64,000 bases of DNA, from assembly GCF_022201045.2 (NCBI RefSeq), contig NC_068559.1:20033501-20097500 (forward strand). Reading direction: 5' to 3'. The DNA is from Citrus sinensis (lineage: Eukaryota > Streptophyta > Magnoliopsida > Sapindales > Rutaceae). Made by a program: the position numbers and the translations under genes. Positions 12,339 to 23,310 of the stretch are shown in pieces (within the stretch, counting starts at the first letter, position 1; each line of letters begins with the position of its first letter). A model generated the notes under the pieces. That model saw only the letters and a program-made list of their open reading frames with translations. It made no database searches and was not told the origin of the DNA.

Positions 12339-12833
12339 CTAGTCTTTCTTTAGCCGAGCCTCAAAACCTCCTTCAGGTAGCTTGACTAGATGGTAAGACA
12401 TGTGAGTTCCAAGAAGTCTATCCCATATTGAGAAGAATGGCTGAGAATAGTTGTACTTCAAGCCCTGAAGTTGATGGTGGACATCGTGATAAGCGGTGTT
12501 GTTATAGAAGAACAAGTGGAAGATATTGCCAGGCAACCAAAGCCCAGAGTGATCATCAACAGTTTTAATCACAGCAAAGCAGAAAAATATCACGGCTGTT
12601 CGTGTAGTCATTCCCGAGACAAGAAAAGAGAGGGCTCCACCCAAAGTGTCAAGCAAAAGTCCCTCAAGTGGGTGATTGTAAAGGGCGCCGATTGCATAAG
12701 GAACAACCAGCCTATGGTGCTGAGAGTGGATATGACGATACAAGAAGTCTATCCCATATTGAGAAGAATGGCTGAGAATAGTTGTCTCTTTAATTTGCTC
12801 AAATGATGCCTTCTGTTCTTTGATAATAAACAT
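12339..12833 (-). pseudogene. SBH: Captured C-terminal fragment of sphingoid-base C4-hydroxylase
   Basis: About 138 residues match the C-terminal half of plant sphinganine C4-hydroxylase (fatty acid hydroxylase superfamily, an ER membrane di-iron enzyme that makes phytosphingosine-type long-chain bases). Visible marks are the second histidine box HSQHH, GALYNHPLEGLLLDT, IKTVDDHSGLWLPGN, the third box HDVHH, and the end GGFEARLKKD. The first histidine box and all upstream transmembrane segments are missing, so it cannot be an active enzyme. The reading frame is intact across the conserved part. The about 25 residues before DFLYRHIH are not native: they are an out-of-frame reading of a duplicated 45-bp piece of the gene's own 3' end. 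The fragment lies entirely inside the Pack-MULE. Confidence 0.88.
12410..12785. repeat. Exact 45-bp direct repeat inside the captured gene
   Basis: Positions 12410-12454 and 12741-12785 are identical for 45 bases. On the minus strand the downstream copy encodes the native NYSQPFFSIWDRLL region. The upstream copy sits just before the FLYRHIH block and is read in another frame. The join falls at TTCTTG, which both parent positions share. Confidence 0.9.
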
Positions 12834-13463
12834 ATATATTTTGCCATTGTGTGGTGGCTTCTATCAGTTGACGAAATTTTTAATTTCAGTGCCATATGAA
12901 ATCTTAAGATGGAGGCATGTATATTCTGTTGGAATTGAAGGGACACTTGTTGTGTAAATAGATATGTAGGGTAGATGCATTTCTTTTAGATATTTTAAGT
13001 TCTCATGGAATAAAGATTAGCATTAAATATGTTAACATTTGTTTCTGATATCTAACTGTGAACTAGGATGCTGTTAGAATGTTGAAAGAATTGTATTTTC
13101 AGGTTGTAGAACTCAACAAAGCAGTTTAATATTTGAAATTAATGGGAGCAAGTTATCTTGGTTTGTGATGGTTTGTGATGAGCAAATAAGTGAACGAGAA
13201 ATGAAGAAGAAGTGAACGAGTAAAGGAGTAAGGAGAGAATTCAAACTTAGCTTTGCTTGGTCATGAGCAAGGAGAGAACTCAAACTTTCACGTGGGGGGC
13301 AGAATTCACCTGGCAAAAGTGACTTGAGCTGAAATATTTTTTCATGTGAGGGCTCGCTTTCTTAGTCATGTTGGGGGGGGGGAGCTGAGAGAACACGAAA
13401 CGACAGCACAACCTACCATTTTTCTCAGTGTTCTCTCAGCATTCCCAACCTTTAGCATTTCTC

Positions 13464-14119
13464 AAAAATAAATTTATTACTTTTAGTTTGGTTTTGTGGC
13501 TTTCACTCTCGCACCCCAAATTTACTAATAATAATAATAATAAAATAATAATAAATGGGTGACAAACAAGAAAGTTGCACGAACAAATTCTACTGATGTC
13601 AATATCTCTTGAGTTTGTTAAGTATCTTCTCATCTCATGGTCGAGTCTCCGATATATTAGTCTATATTTGTAATGTAATTGAAAAAAAGGAAAAAAAGTG
13701 GGAAAAAAAAACACAAACTTCTAGGAGAAGGTAATGCAGCCATTACGTGACAAAGCACTACCTTGTATGCTTAACTAGAATCCAATTACACCAATCCAAA
13801 TGTCCGTCCAAGAAATGACCCTCAAATGGGTCAACCAGAAGTCTCTCCGCAAATTTGTCGAAGTCACAAGCGAATCAAAGCACGCGCTGACTTAAGTCAA
13901 CAAAAGCATCAGCCAATCAGATTTCACCGTCACGTAATTCGGTTCTTTGCTTGTCACTTAATCTTCTTCTCGCAAGGAAGTGTCGTTTAAATTGCTGACC
14001 AGCGGAAGTTCGTACTCATTTCGTTCTCCGTTTCGATTTCACCTGGAACGCTCTTGAACCTCCATCGCCAAAACTAAAACACGCTTAAAACTCGTCGTTT
14101 CGTTTCGTAATTTTCACAT
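13464..14119. other. Intergenic / upstream region of CHIP
   Basis: An AATAAT-rich tract lies at about 13527-13553. From about 13730 base composition becomes less AT-rich toward the CHIP promoter. No coding region was recognised. Confidence 0.5.
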
Positions 14120-14129
14120 TTATAAAAAA
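14120..14129 (+). promoter_or_regulatory. Possible TATA box of the CHIP gene
   Basis: TTATAAAAAA lies about 110 bp before the start codon, leaving room for a short leader that includes the GA microsatellite. Position and sequence fit a plant TATA box; no transcript evidence is available. Confidence 0.4.
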
Positions 14130-14174
14130 CCATAAAGAAAGTTCCAGAACCGGAGAGGATATCAGATTAGAGAC

Positions 14175-14182
14175 CGAGAGAG

Positions 14183-14228
<46 letters not shown>
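14175..14228. repeat. (GA)n microsatellite in the CHIP leader
   Basis: About 25 GA units, interrupted once near 14200, run up to the start codon ATG. GA tracts in 5' leaders are common in plants and can bind GAGA-binding (BBR/BPC) factors; any such role here is inference. Confidence 0.9.
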
Positions 14229-14231
<3 letters not shown>

Positions 14232-17200
14232 GTGCTAGGAGCGGGATTGGCGGGGGTGGCGAAGCAAGCGGAGCAACTGAGATTAGACGGAAACTTTTAC
14301 TTCTCTAAAGACCGTTACGGAGCTGCCATTGACGCATATACAGAGGTAAAATTTTCAAATTTCTATCGAAATTTAATTTCTTTGTCCCGTTATTATTAAT
14401 TAATATCACAAAAAGGCCCTTCCTTTGGATTGATTCTTGAATTAATGTACTACTGTGGTCTTTTTTTGCTTTTCATTTGAAGGCGATTACACTTTGCCCT
14501 AATGTGCCTATTTATTGGACGAATCGCGCTCTTTGTCATCTCAAGAGGAAGTATGTATCAGTACTAAAAGAATTGCTTTTCGAGTTTATGTCGTTTGATT
14601 CTGTTTTCACTTGGTTGTTGTGGGCGTAAATGTACAGTGATTGGACAAAAGTTGAAGCTGATTGTAGGAAAGCAATTCAGTTGGATCACGATTCTGTCAA
14701 GGTCTGTTTGTTTTTTCCTCTGTTTTGTTATAATTGTTTCAACTTATTATTTTTTCCTTTTCTTTTTGAGGGCATTTTTGTGTTTGTTGATGTAGTTCTT
14801 TGATTATGCTTCTTGAAAAGAACAATGGAATTTTGCTCCTGTTCACTAAGCACCGGGGTTAAGTTCTGGAGTTCTCTGTGGGTGTTTTTGTGCCTAAGAT
14901 TGCCTGAACTTGGGCCTTACTGACACTTACAAATTGCTTTTTTGTCTTTGCATTTGGGAATAGGTTTTGTTTAAGAGTTCCAGTAGGCTCCTTATGGATT
15001 TTCCTCTTTTCTCCCTAATTTCTTTTATCCTATTGATGAATGGGTTATACACAATGCTTTTTTGATACTCGAAAGAAAAAGAGGGCCTTTTTTTGACAGG
15101 TCAAGTATATTGAGGTCAAAAGATTATCGAATAATGATTCTCATTATCAAAAGTGAAGAATTTTGGAGACTGCTATCATAAAATATTTACACTTGAAGAC
15201 CTCTTGAAGAGTATTGTGTGGATTAATTGTTTTCTGGATTGATGTTATTGACTTATCTGGTCCAGAAGTTGATAGATGGAGGATTGATCATGATGAATAG
15301 TCCAGACTAAATTAATCAATTTAATCTTAATTATAAGTGATTTTCAAATAGGTGCTATTTTTTATATTTTGGCACGGGAAAGCATTCTGGGGCTTATTAG
15401 GAAATTTTAATGTGTGAGCCTTCAGTTTGTTTGAGATGCTGCTCTGCTTCAGCTGCTTAAGCAAGCAACTTATGCTGCATGAAACTTTGTGTCGCTTGTT
15501 TCTTTTTCACAGAAAGTGTTGAAGTAAACTGTGGTCTCTACCATTTAGTAAATTTCTTCATGTGTTCCTTGTTTCTTAACTAGCGGCTGCTTCCTCTGTT
15601 TATTCCTATTCTTGTTGTATTATGCAACATTTTTTTTCTTCTTGATAATTATAATCTTATGCTTTCTGTTACATTTTGCTAAATGACAGGGACACTATTT
15701 GTTGGGACAAACGTTGCTACAGAGGAACGAGTATGCTGATGGAATCAAGGAACTGGAAAAAGTATGTTGTTATACATATTCTGGATGGTTGTTCAATATT
15801 TAATTAGAGATTCTTCATGTGAAGTGCTATCAATTTTTAATTTAAGCATTGGAAATGGAATGTGAATAGATTCATCATCCTCCTTGGACGTCTTATTCTA
15901 TTTATGACTTAAGAATTAGGATTAATAAGCATCACCTGTTAAGTTTTCAACTCTTATGGTCTGTTTCATGGCTTGAAAACAAATCTAAAAGAATGGAAAA
16001 CTAGCTTCCGGTCCATTTTAGGTTGGGAAAGATATTGGTGAGGCTCTCATAGCTTTATTCTTTCCTCTTTTGTTCGGAATGCTTTGCTGACAATGAGAGA
16101 CTTAATAATACATTGAAGATAACAATGGAGCTCTAAAGAAGAGAATAACGGAAATGCAGTCTGGTTTTTCTACATTCTCCACATTGAGAGTATAATTTTA
16201 CTTTTCTGACATTAATGTTGTTAGTTATTTCAATAGTTGTCTTCCACTTTTGCTTTATCATTAAAATTGTAGAACTTTTCGTATTGTATATGGTTGCTCA
16301 TAACATATTGTTATCTGTATTAACAGCTATGTAAGAATTCAAATCTGATTTTAGCTTTAAGTAACTATCTTAAGAGAGTAGTTCAGTCTCAATGGAATTG
16401 CTTGATTTTGAATACTTTGAATCTCGTTTAAAAATTTTGACTTGGTTCAGATCTGTAGATTTTGATTAGAATAAAGATAGAATAACAAACTCTTGTACAA
16501 ACTTGTTTTGTACAAACTAATGTGGCATAATTCAAGATTAAATATCTTCGGGCTCACATTATTTTTATTGTTTTGTATTTTCATTCAGCCAATGAATTTA
16601 TGCCACATCAGTTTGTACCATCGCTCTTTTGATAAAAATGAAATCATATGATTTATTTATAGATGCAAAGTGTGCTAGTTTACTTTATTAGCTATTTATA
16701 TTAGAGTGTATTGTGTGGTAAAACATATATTTTCTAAAGACCAACTTCTTCAAATTCTTTATTGCTTGCTATTATGATTATAAAGAATAATAACATCATT
16801 GTTGGTGAAAAATATTGCTGTGCAGCTTGGTTTGGGTTATTGATTTTACTTGTCAGGTAGTGACAGCATAAACAGTTTTTTACTGCAGTGCTTTTAATTA
16901 GCAAGGAATAGGATGCAAGCAACTCATGATATGCTTACTAGTTATGTATCATGTACCACCAATTAGCTTATATGTGTTGAATGCTCGCCAAATATTGCTA
17001 CTTGCTTATCCTTCACCGAATCCATCACCGAATAGGTGGAGAGCAATATGTGATCTTGCAGAACTAATAGTTCTTGGCTAGATGTGTATGCAAAGGCCAT
17101 GTTAATTTCCCAATAGATGGTCTTTCTAGCCGACTTAATAGTGTTTCAAATTATTGTCTTTTGTGTAGCTTTTTGAATAGGGCAAGAGAGCTTTCTAACT

Positions 17201-18395
17201 AAGGTCTTTTCCAATATATTTTTATTCCAGGCTTTAGCAACATGTTTCTGCTGTGTTTTAATGTGGGGTTATTAGTACCAGGAGTTAATAATCAATATTG
17301 TTGGGTTTATACAAAGATCATTGGTAACAAAACAAACAGCATAATGCGATTGATGTTTAATTTGTGACCTTGGCATGATCTTGTAGTTATGGATTTTAAA
17401 ATTCCATGGAGTTGATTGAGCTTGATTCTGCTTTCTCTTCTGTAGCAGAAAACAATCTTAAAAATCTAATGCTTGTAACTTGCTGATCTTTGTTAAATTT
17501 TTTTTGCTAAATTTTTCTGAGCATCACCCTAGATTTGAGCTCTTACAGAATTTATATTGTAGGCTTTGAATCTTGGGAGGGGTGCAAAGCCAAAGGGTTA
17601 TATTGTAGAGGATATTTGGCAGGAGCTGGCAAGAGCAAAATACCTGTTGTGGGAGCAAGAATCTAGCAAGCGTTCATGGGAATTACAAAGCTTGAAGTAT
17701 GTGCTTCTTGTGAGTTTTTCCCTTCCTTTTTGGAGGGTGGCCATCATTATTGGAAAGTTCTTACATTTTTCATTTTCTTATGAATGCTTCATGCAATTTC
17801 TCTGTTGTTTCAGGGAAGCTTGTGAAGCAGCTCTTGAAGAAAAGCATGTTCTTGATATTTCTAGAAAAGAAGGGTTTTTGGATGAAGCTAGTTCTACTCA
17901 TTTGAAACAAATGGAGGCTTTGAGACAAGTATTCCGGAAAGCTGCAGAAGATGACACGCCAGCTGAGGTGAGTATTTCGATTTGTTAAGTTTTACATTAT
18001 TTGCTTCTTTTTAAATCATTACATGCTTCTCTGTTATTGTTTGAGATGCTGATTAAGTATTTTAGGTCCCGGATTACCTGTGTTGCAAAATAACTCTTGA
18101 TATTTTTCGAGATCCTGTCATTACTCCAAGTGGGGTTACTTATGAGAGGGCAGTAATCCTTGATCATCTTGATAAGGTGACAAATGCTTTTGAAACTGTG
18201 CTTTTCAAACTTAGTTGCTGTCATTGTTTTATATGTTTCCAACATTTTCTCATCTTTGTTACATTCTAGGTGGGTAAGTTTGATCCAATCACGCGGGAAC
18301 CACTGAGAGAATCCCAGCTTGTACCAAACTTGGCAATAAAGGAAGCAGTTCGAGCATATATGGACAAACATGGTTGGGCATACAAGGCAAGTTGA
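14229..18395 (+). CDS. CHIP: CHIP-type E3 ubiquitin ligase (TPR + U-box)
   Basis: Eight exons join in frame: 14229-14345, 14483-14550, 14638-14701, 15690-15761, 17563-17696, 17814-17967, 18066-18176 and 18270-18395. They give 281 codons plus TGA. Residues about 9-110 form three TPR repeats ([61 protein letters not shown]), the clamp that in this family binds the C-terminal EEVD of Hsp70/Hsp90. A helical, coiled-coil-like middle follows. A U-box at about 204-275 starts [18 protein letters not shown] and includes GVTYERAVI and FDPITREPL. Length and layout match the Arabidopsis orthologue (278 residues). It is predicted to ubiquitinate chaperone-bound misfolded proteins in the cytosol. Intron 4 (about 1.8 kb) contains a MITE at 16480-16639. 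Confidence 0.95.
16480..16639. mobile_element. Degenerate MITE in CHIP intron 4 (same family as 28028-28229)
   Basis: Inverted arms TGTACAAACTAATGTGGCAT and, from the right, TGTACAAACTGATGTGGCAT match the subterminal arms of the element at 28028-28229. The middle also matches that element in reverse orientation (TTAAATATCTT, TTTTCATTC). The outer ends have decayed and no clean target duplication is left. It has no coding capacity. Confidence 0.7.
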
Positions 18396-19138
18396 AATTT
18401 TAACTGCAGGATTGGAGCAATTATTTCTGAGTTGTGGTATGAGTTATTGGTCGCATTTGGTAATGATCGTTTTGCAGCTTCAATTTACATTCACCATGAT
18501 TTCAGTTATATATAATGTCTCAAGATCCTTTGAACTGTACAGAAAAAGTTGTTATAAAGTTTAGATCCTAACTTGGTATGTTGTACAGCACTTTATTGAA
18601 TCATACTCATAGCATGAAAGGTTTGTTTCTGTCAGTAATAGGATCTTTTTGCCCACCTGTAATATTGATCCCAGGCTGGCCATTGTCATGTTATGTTTTT
18701 TTTTTTTTTTAATTTTAATTTTTAGCTACAATAAGTAAAGTAGTTGTGTAACTATATTAGCCCTAATTTAAAAAAGAAATAATTTTTAAAATTCTATCTT
18801 TTCCCCCCTTATTTCTTCTTCTCCTCGATCATTGTTAGATAATTTTTTTGCCCCCGCTTTTCAATTGCTAATTTATGCGTACTGGATAAGTGATTGAACT
18901 GGATTTGGGGTTGGTTAAGGTGATGAGGTGGAAAGAGAGCTGGATTTGAAATTGGGGTGAATTTGATATGATTGTTAAGAAATTAGATATTAGGGTTTCA
19001 GGAGGGGAGAGTTGGGATTATGGAGAGGGAAGTGAGAGATAATGATGCTGAAGTTGCCATTTTTTATTTGTTTGATCTTTGTAATTTGGGGCAAGTCAAG
19101 TAAAAGAAAAAATATATAGTGATTTTCTTGGTGAATTA
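18396..19138. other. CHIP 3' flank and intergenic DNA
   Basis: This should contain the CHIP 3' UTR. No clear single polyadenylation signal stands out. A T run (about 18697-18710) is followed by purine-rich DNA without a supportable reading frame. Confidence 0.5.
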
Positions 19139-19574
19139 GGGCATCTTCAATGTAGCACTAAATCTGTTACCAAATTATTTTTTACACCATTTTTGGTGTT
19201 AAAATGCTTCTCCAATGTAACACCAAAATCATCACTAAAATGGTGTTATGAATAGTAATGTGGGAGATCATTATTAGATCCTCCAATTTAGTACTAATTT
19301 TCATAATGTACTAATTTAGTTAATTAAATACAAATTTAATAATTTTTTATATTTTTTTTACTAATTGATATAAAATTACTTATTATTTAATTATGTATAT
19401 TAATAGTAATATTTATTATGTTAATTGAATTAATTCTTGAGAATTAAAAGAATAAAAAGAAGAATATTCTTTTTGATGTAAATGGATTGGTGATGAAATA
19501 GTAATTTATTATGAAAAAAGTATATTTTTTATGTTAGTGTTACACCAATATGGTGTTAAGCATTAGAGATGGCC
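19139..19574. mobile_element. PIF/Harbinger (Tourist-like) MITE
   Basis: The 436-bp element is flanked by TTA on both sides (19136-19138, 19575-19577). Its ends are GGGCATCTTCAATG on the left and, read inward from the right, GGCCATCTCTAATG. This terminal form plus a TTA duplication is the signature of plant PIF/Harbinger MITEs. Internal repeats of GGTGTTA near both ends extend the inverted structure. No open frame. Confidence 0.8.
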
Positions 19575-19577
19575 TTA

Positions 19578-22500
19578 GATTTAGAATGAGCCTAAAGACG
19601 GCCTGCCTAACAGATTCTTTCCTCGATCAAGCCCAAGGAAAAGATTATCTAATAAATCTTTTTTAAAACTCCTTCACCAGGGTGTATAAAGAGAAAGGAT
19701 CAAGGATGTGTTTACACAGATCATTTATCTTGTGCGTAAATTGCCAAGTACTACGTAGTGTCACCAAGACTTAGAAGGCCGGGCAAGTGCCAATAGGCTT
19801 TGTTGAAGTAGTTTTAGATTGTGTTAGCTTATGTTTATTTGAACCATTCATTAACCTATTGATTTTTTCTCTGCAATTTTTTTTTTAAGAAAGGGGCACC
19901 TTGGTTTTTTTTTTCGCATTGCTTACTTGAACCCATCCATTAACTTAATGATTGTTAAATCATCCTAATCAAGTCCAAGGAAGAGGATCTCATCCTAAGT
20001 CTGGCAGAAAGAAAGAAAGACCTATTATGGGTCAAAGAAGAGAAGCTCATTTTAGTCAAGCCCAGGTAGATGGTCCTATCGTACTCCTAGTCTGAGAAGA
20101 TCAATATTTTTTACTCGAACTGTTGAGTTTGTCGCTAGCAGAAAATCTTGAATGTTTTTATGTACTCCCTTAATCTTAGGTTGAAAGATGTGGTAAGAAT
20201 TCAATAATTTTTGTGTCAAAGGTCCGAAAGAATAAACTGCTAAAAGTTAATGAATTCACATCCGAATCAATTGAGGATCTAACCACATTCTGTATGATAT
20301 AATATCACAGTGAATCAAAGCTCGGTTGCCGACAGGAAGCAAATTTGGCTTTAAACTATTGGGAGCAATGATGATTAGCATCAAAGCAACATCACCATAA
20401 TCTCCCAATAAGGCGTCGCTAATGGTTAAACTACACAATCGTAGTTTTGTGAATTAATTAATTTTAAGCAATTGGGTCATGCATGGTTCAAAAAGAAGTG
20501 AAAAAAAAGGGAAAAAAAAAAGGGTCATGATTAGACCCATTTTGCCAAATTTTTCCAATCTCTCTTTGGATTGAATGAAAACAACCCATTAACCAATCAA
20601 CACCGCCATTTTAGCCTTTACCTTGTGCTGATAATGCATTGGCCGTATTTCATCATCTAAAACAAAATTTCTTTCAATTGACCCCCACCCAGTAAACAAT
20701 CCAGCAAATTGAAGTAATCAATTCATGTTTTGAGGGAACTTCAATGATTACTTTAAACAGTTATCAAATTGTATCAAGCAGGACTTGACACTTAATAGAC
20801 TTTTGATTTGTAATCTGGAAAGAGTTCCTAAAAAATGTAGATAAATATAATTTTAATTTTTCAAAGAGGGAAAAAAATACTTGTATTTATATTGCAGTTA
20901 GTGTATCAGTTTCATAAAAAAATTAAAAATTATTCCATCAAAACTGTTTTGATTCGTGACCAGTGACAACTAACGAAGAAGACAGGTCACCAACAAATAA
21001 ACTTTTTCTTTTAGATTCTCAATCTATTGTTGCATTAGCATCACTACATGACCAAATCCTACCGACACATGGCTAATTATATTAAACATATGTTAACCTC
21101 AATCTATTGTCTTTTTCTTGACCAATATTGCGGTTGGTTTATTCTATGGATCTTTTATTGTATAATATAACATGATGGGACTATATATCTTATTGAAATT
21201 ATTCGCTGTTGATATGATAGAACAAAAAGTTTGGCTGTAACACAATAATATTTTTGTAATCTAAAATTCTTATTTTAAAATGTGTGAATGTTCATGGAGC
21301 GTAAAAAAATACAGTTGATAATTAGAGTTGATATTCAAATAATGAGACCTTCTCTAATTCACTCATTTTGATTATTAATATAGCTAAAATCTCATCTCAT
21401 AATGTCATTTTTAAAACACTTGTTTTCGTTTGTTCCAAAAGTATATCTCCTTTTTCATAGTACAAGATACGGTTAAGCATTGACAATTCGTGTCTTCGGT
21501 CGGCAAAATCCCAATCAATAAAGTGATTCTAAAATTTGTCTATTATTCTTCATAAAAGTCATTCCATCCAAAGCCTTTGAAGAATGGAGAGTGAAATGAA
21601 GGAATACACTTCCCTGGCATCACATCCAAATTTGCCAGCACAGAGGCCCAATTATAGGGTACTCTCTTATCACATCAAAGTGCAATAATTCATAAGCACT
21701 AAAAAACAAGACAATACATCGGCAGCCAATGAAAGTTTTTGGAGAACCACTATTCTCTTTTTTGGCTTATTGATCATAATAATTAAATTATGTGGAAAGT
21801 AGAAACAACACTTACAATAGCCAGTTTCTAGCTCCCACTCTTCCAAGTGGTTCAGTCTGCAATTGCACAAATCACAAATTCAACACATTAGGGCTGGGAC
21901 TGGAGCCTACACTGCCCTTTGGAAGGTTGTAGACTTACTCAGTCAAATTCATAACCATTGTCACATGGTAGACCCATGGGTTTCATTCACAACATTATAA
22001 TAAATGAGAAAAAAATATAATGAAAAATAACTAATTCTTTTCTTGTACTTTATCAATATTTTTTTTAATTTTTTACACCTCAATTAGGTGACACTTACTC
22101 ATTACTCCATCAGACAATCTAATTTATGAATATCACAACTAATCATCGAGATATTACTTGAAAAGTATGATATTACTCACAAAACAAATTCCTCTAATTT
22201 GCACAAATCACAAATTCAACACATTGCGCGGCCCTTATTCTAGGAAAATTCTTTTAATAAAAAGGGAGTGGAGCAGCTGTCCCAAACAAAATCTTAAAAT
22301 CTTGAATTCAAGATTGTGAATACTAGATGATTCAATCGGTAACTATTTTCATGAGCAATACAAAAATTTTGGGATTCAAATCACAATCGCATAAGATTGA
22401 GTTAGTTTATATACAAAAACTCGATGAACTCCTTATCCCTCCCCACTTATATTAACAGGCTAGAAATCCAAATCTTTTATTTCCACTCAAGATTTATCAA

Positions 22501-23310
22501 GTGAACTAGTTGGCATTCATCGTTGGGTTTTAAATGAAAGTTTGTATGCAACACATAAGAAATGTTAATGCGATGGAAGAGGATAAATTTTAGGTGGTGG
22601 AACAACTGTTCCATTGAGGACTTTCACAAAAGGGCAAGCAAACCCAAAGCATCTTTCTTTTATAAAATGGATGGACCACAACACCGAAATTCACAGCGCC
22701 ATTCATTATGAGCTCATACTTCTCGTTGCTATTTATCTAACTCTTTCTGAACCACTCATTTCTTCACCCTTTGGATTGAGTCATCATCAATGAATCAGCC
22801 AAAATATCATACAACGCTTTTGGTTTAAGCTAAGGTCTGACATTGAGTCAATGGCGACTTTACATTTTGGAATTTTCGAATGTGAGACAATTTTCGAAGT
22901 CGAGGTACCTAATAGATACGACGTATCAGCTATGGACGATTATATGGGACAAATTAGAGGATCAAATCTTACTTGTATAATCAAAAGCCCAAAGAGAAAA
23001 GCAAACGCCAAGGCTCGTTTCAGCTGGTAGGAGTAAAATTTACTAGCTATCTGCTGGTACAAAGCAAACTCCAAACAATTAAGAAGAATAAGGCATCAGA
23101 AAAAAATTATTGAAACAAACCCAAAAGGAGAATCTTATAAACAAAAGCTTGACGTATTTATTCACAGGGACTAAACTCGTAAAATAACCTGAGACTGAGA
23201 ATTTGAGGAAGAGAATTTACAAAATGGTGATTTGAGGAGGATGAGTTGCATTGACAACCAAGATGTAGAATTTACAAATGGCCGGGACATTGGGGCAGAA
23301 GCCAATCTCT
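19578..23310. other. Intergenic, no gene recognised
   Basis: The DNA is AT-rich with scattered low-complexity runs. Two diverged blocks containing CAAG(C/T)CCAAGGAA occur near 19630 and 19970, probably old repeat copies. A 27-bp direct repeat pair is listed separately. I see no coding region. Confidence 0.5.
21863..22225. repeat. 27-bp exact direct repeats bracketing 309 bp
   Basis: The same 27-mer, beginning TTGCACAAATCAC and ending TTCAACACATT, occurs at 21863-21889 and 22199-22225. The 309 bp between has no open frame. The pair is longer than usual target-site duplications of DNA transposons and could mark an insertion or a local duplication. Confidence 0.75.

Larger units (their letters stand above)
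12006..13463. mobile_element. Pack-MULE carrying a sphingoid-base hydroxylase fragment
   Basis: The element is bounded by an exact 9-bp target-site duplication AAAAATAAA (11997-12005 and 13464-13472), the size made by Mutator-like transposases. Long terminal inverted repeats begin GAGTGCTGCTAAACATCGGG on the left. From the right end inward they begin GAGAAATGCTAAAGGTTGGG. Similarity continues with indels for roughly 200 bp through TGAGAGAAC(G/A)CTGAGA, a C run (plus-strand G run on the right) and CCCCCA(C/T)GTGA. The interior carries no transposase. Instead it holds part of a cellular gene on the minus strand (12339-12833), so the element is non-autonomous. Whether the host gene copy exists elsewhere cannot be seen here. 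Confidence 0.9.

Noticed and set aside
12471..12806. 111-codon plus-strand frame opposite the captured hydroxylase
   Set aside because: The minus strand carries the recognisable protein; this is its antisense shadow.
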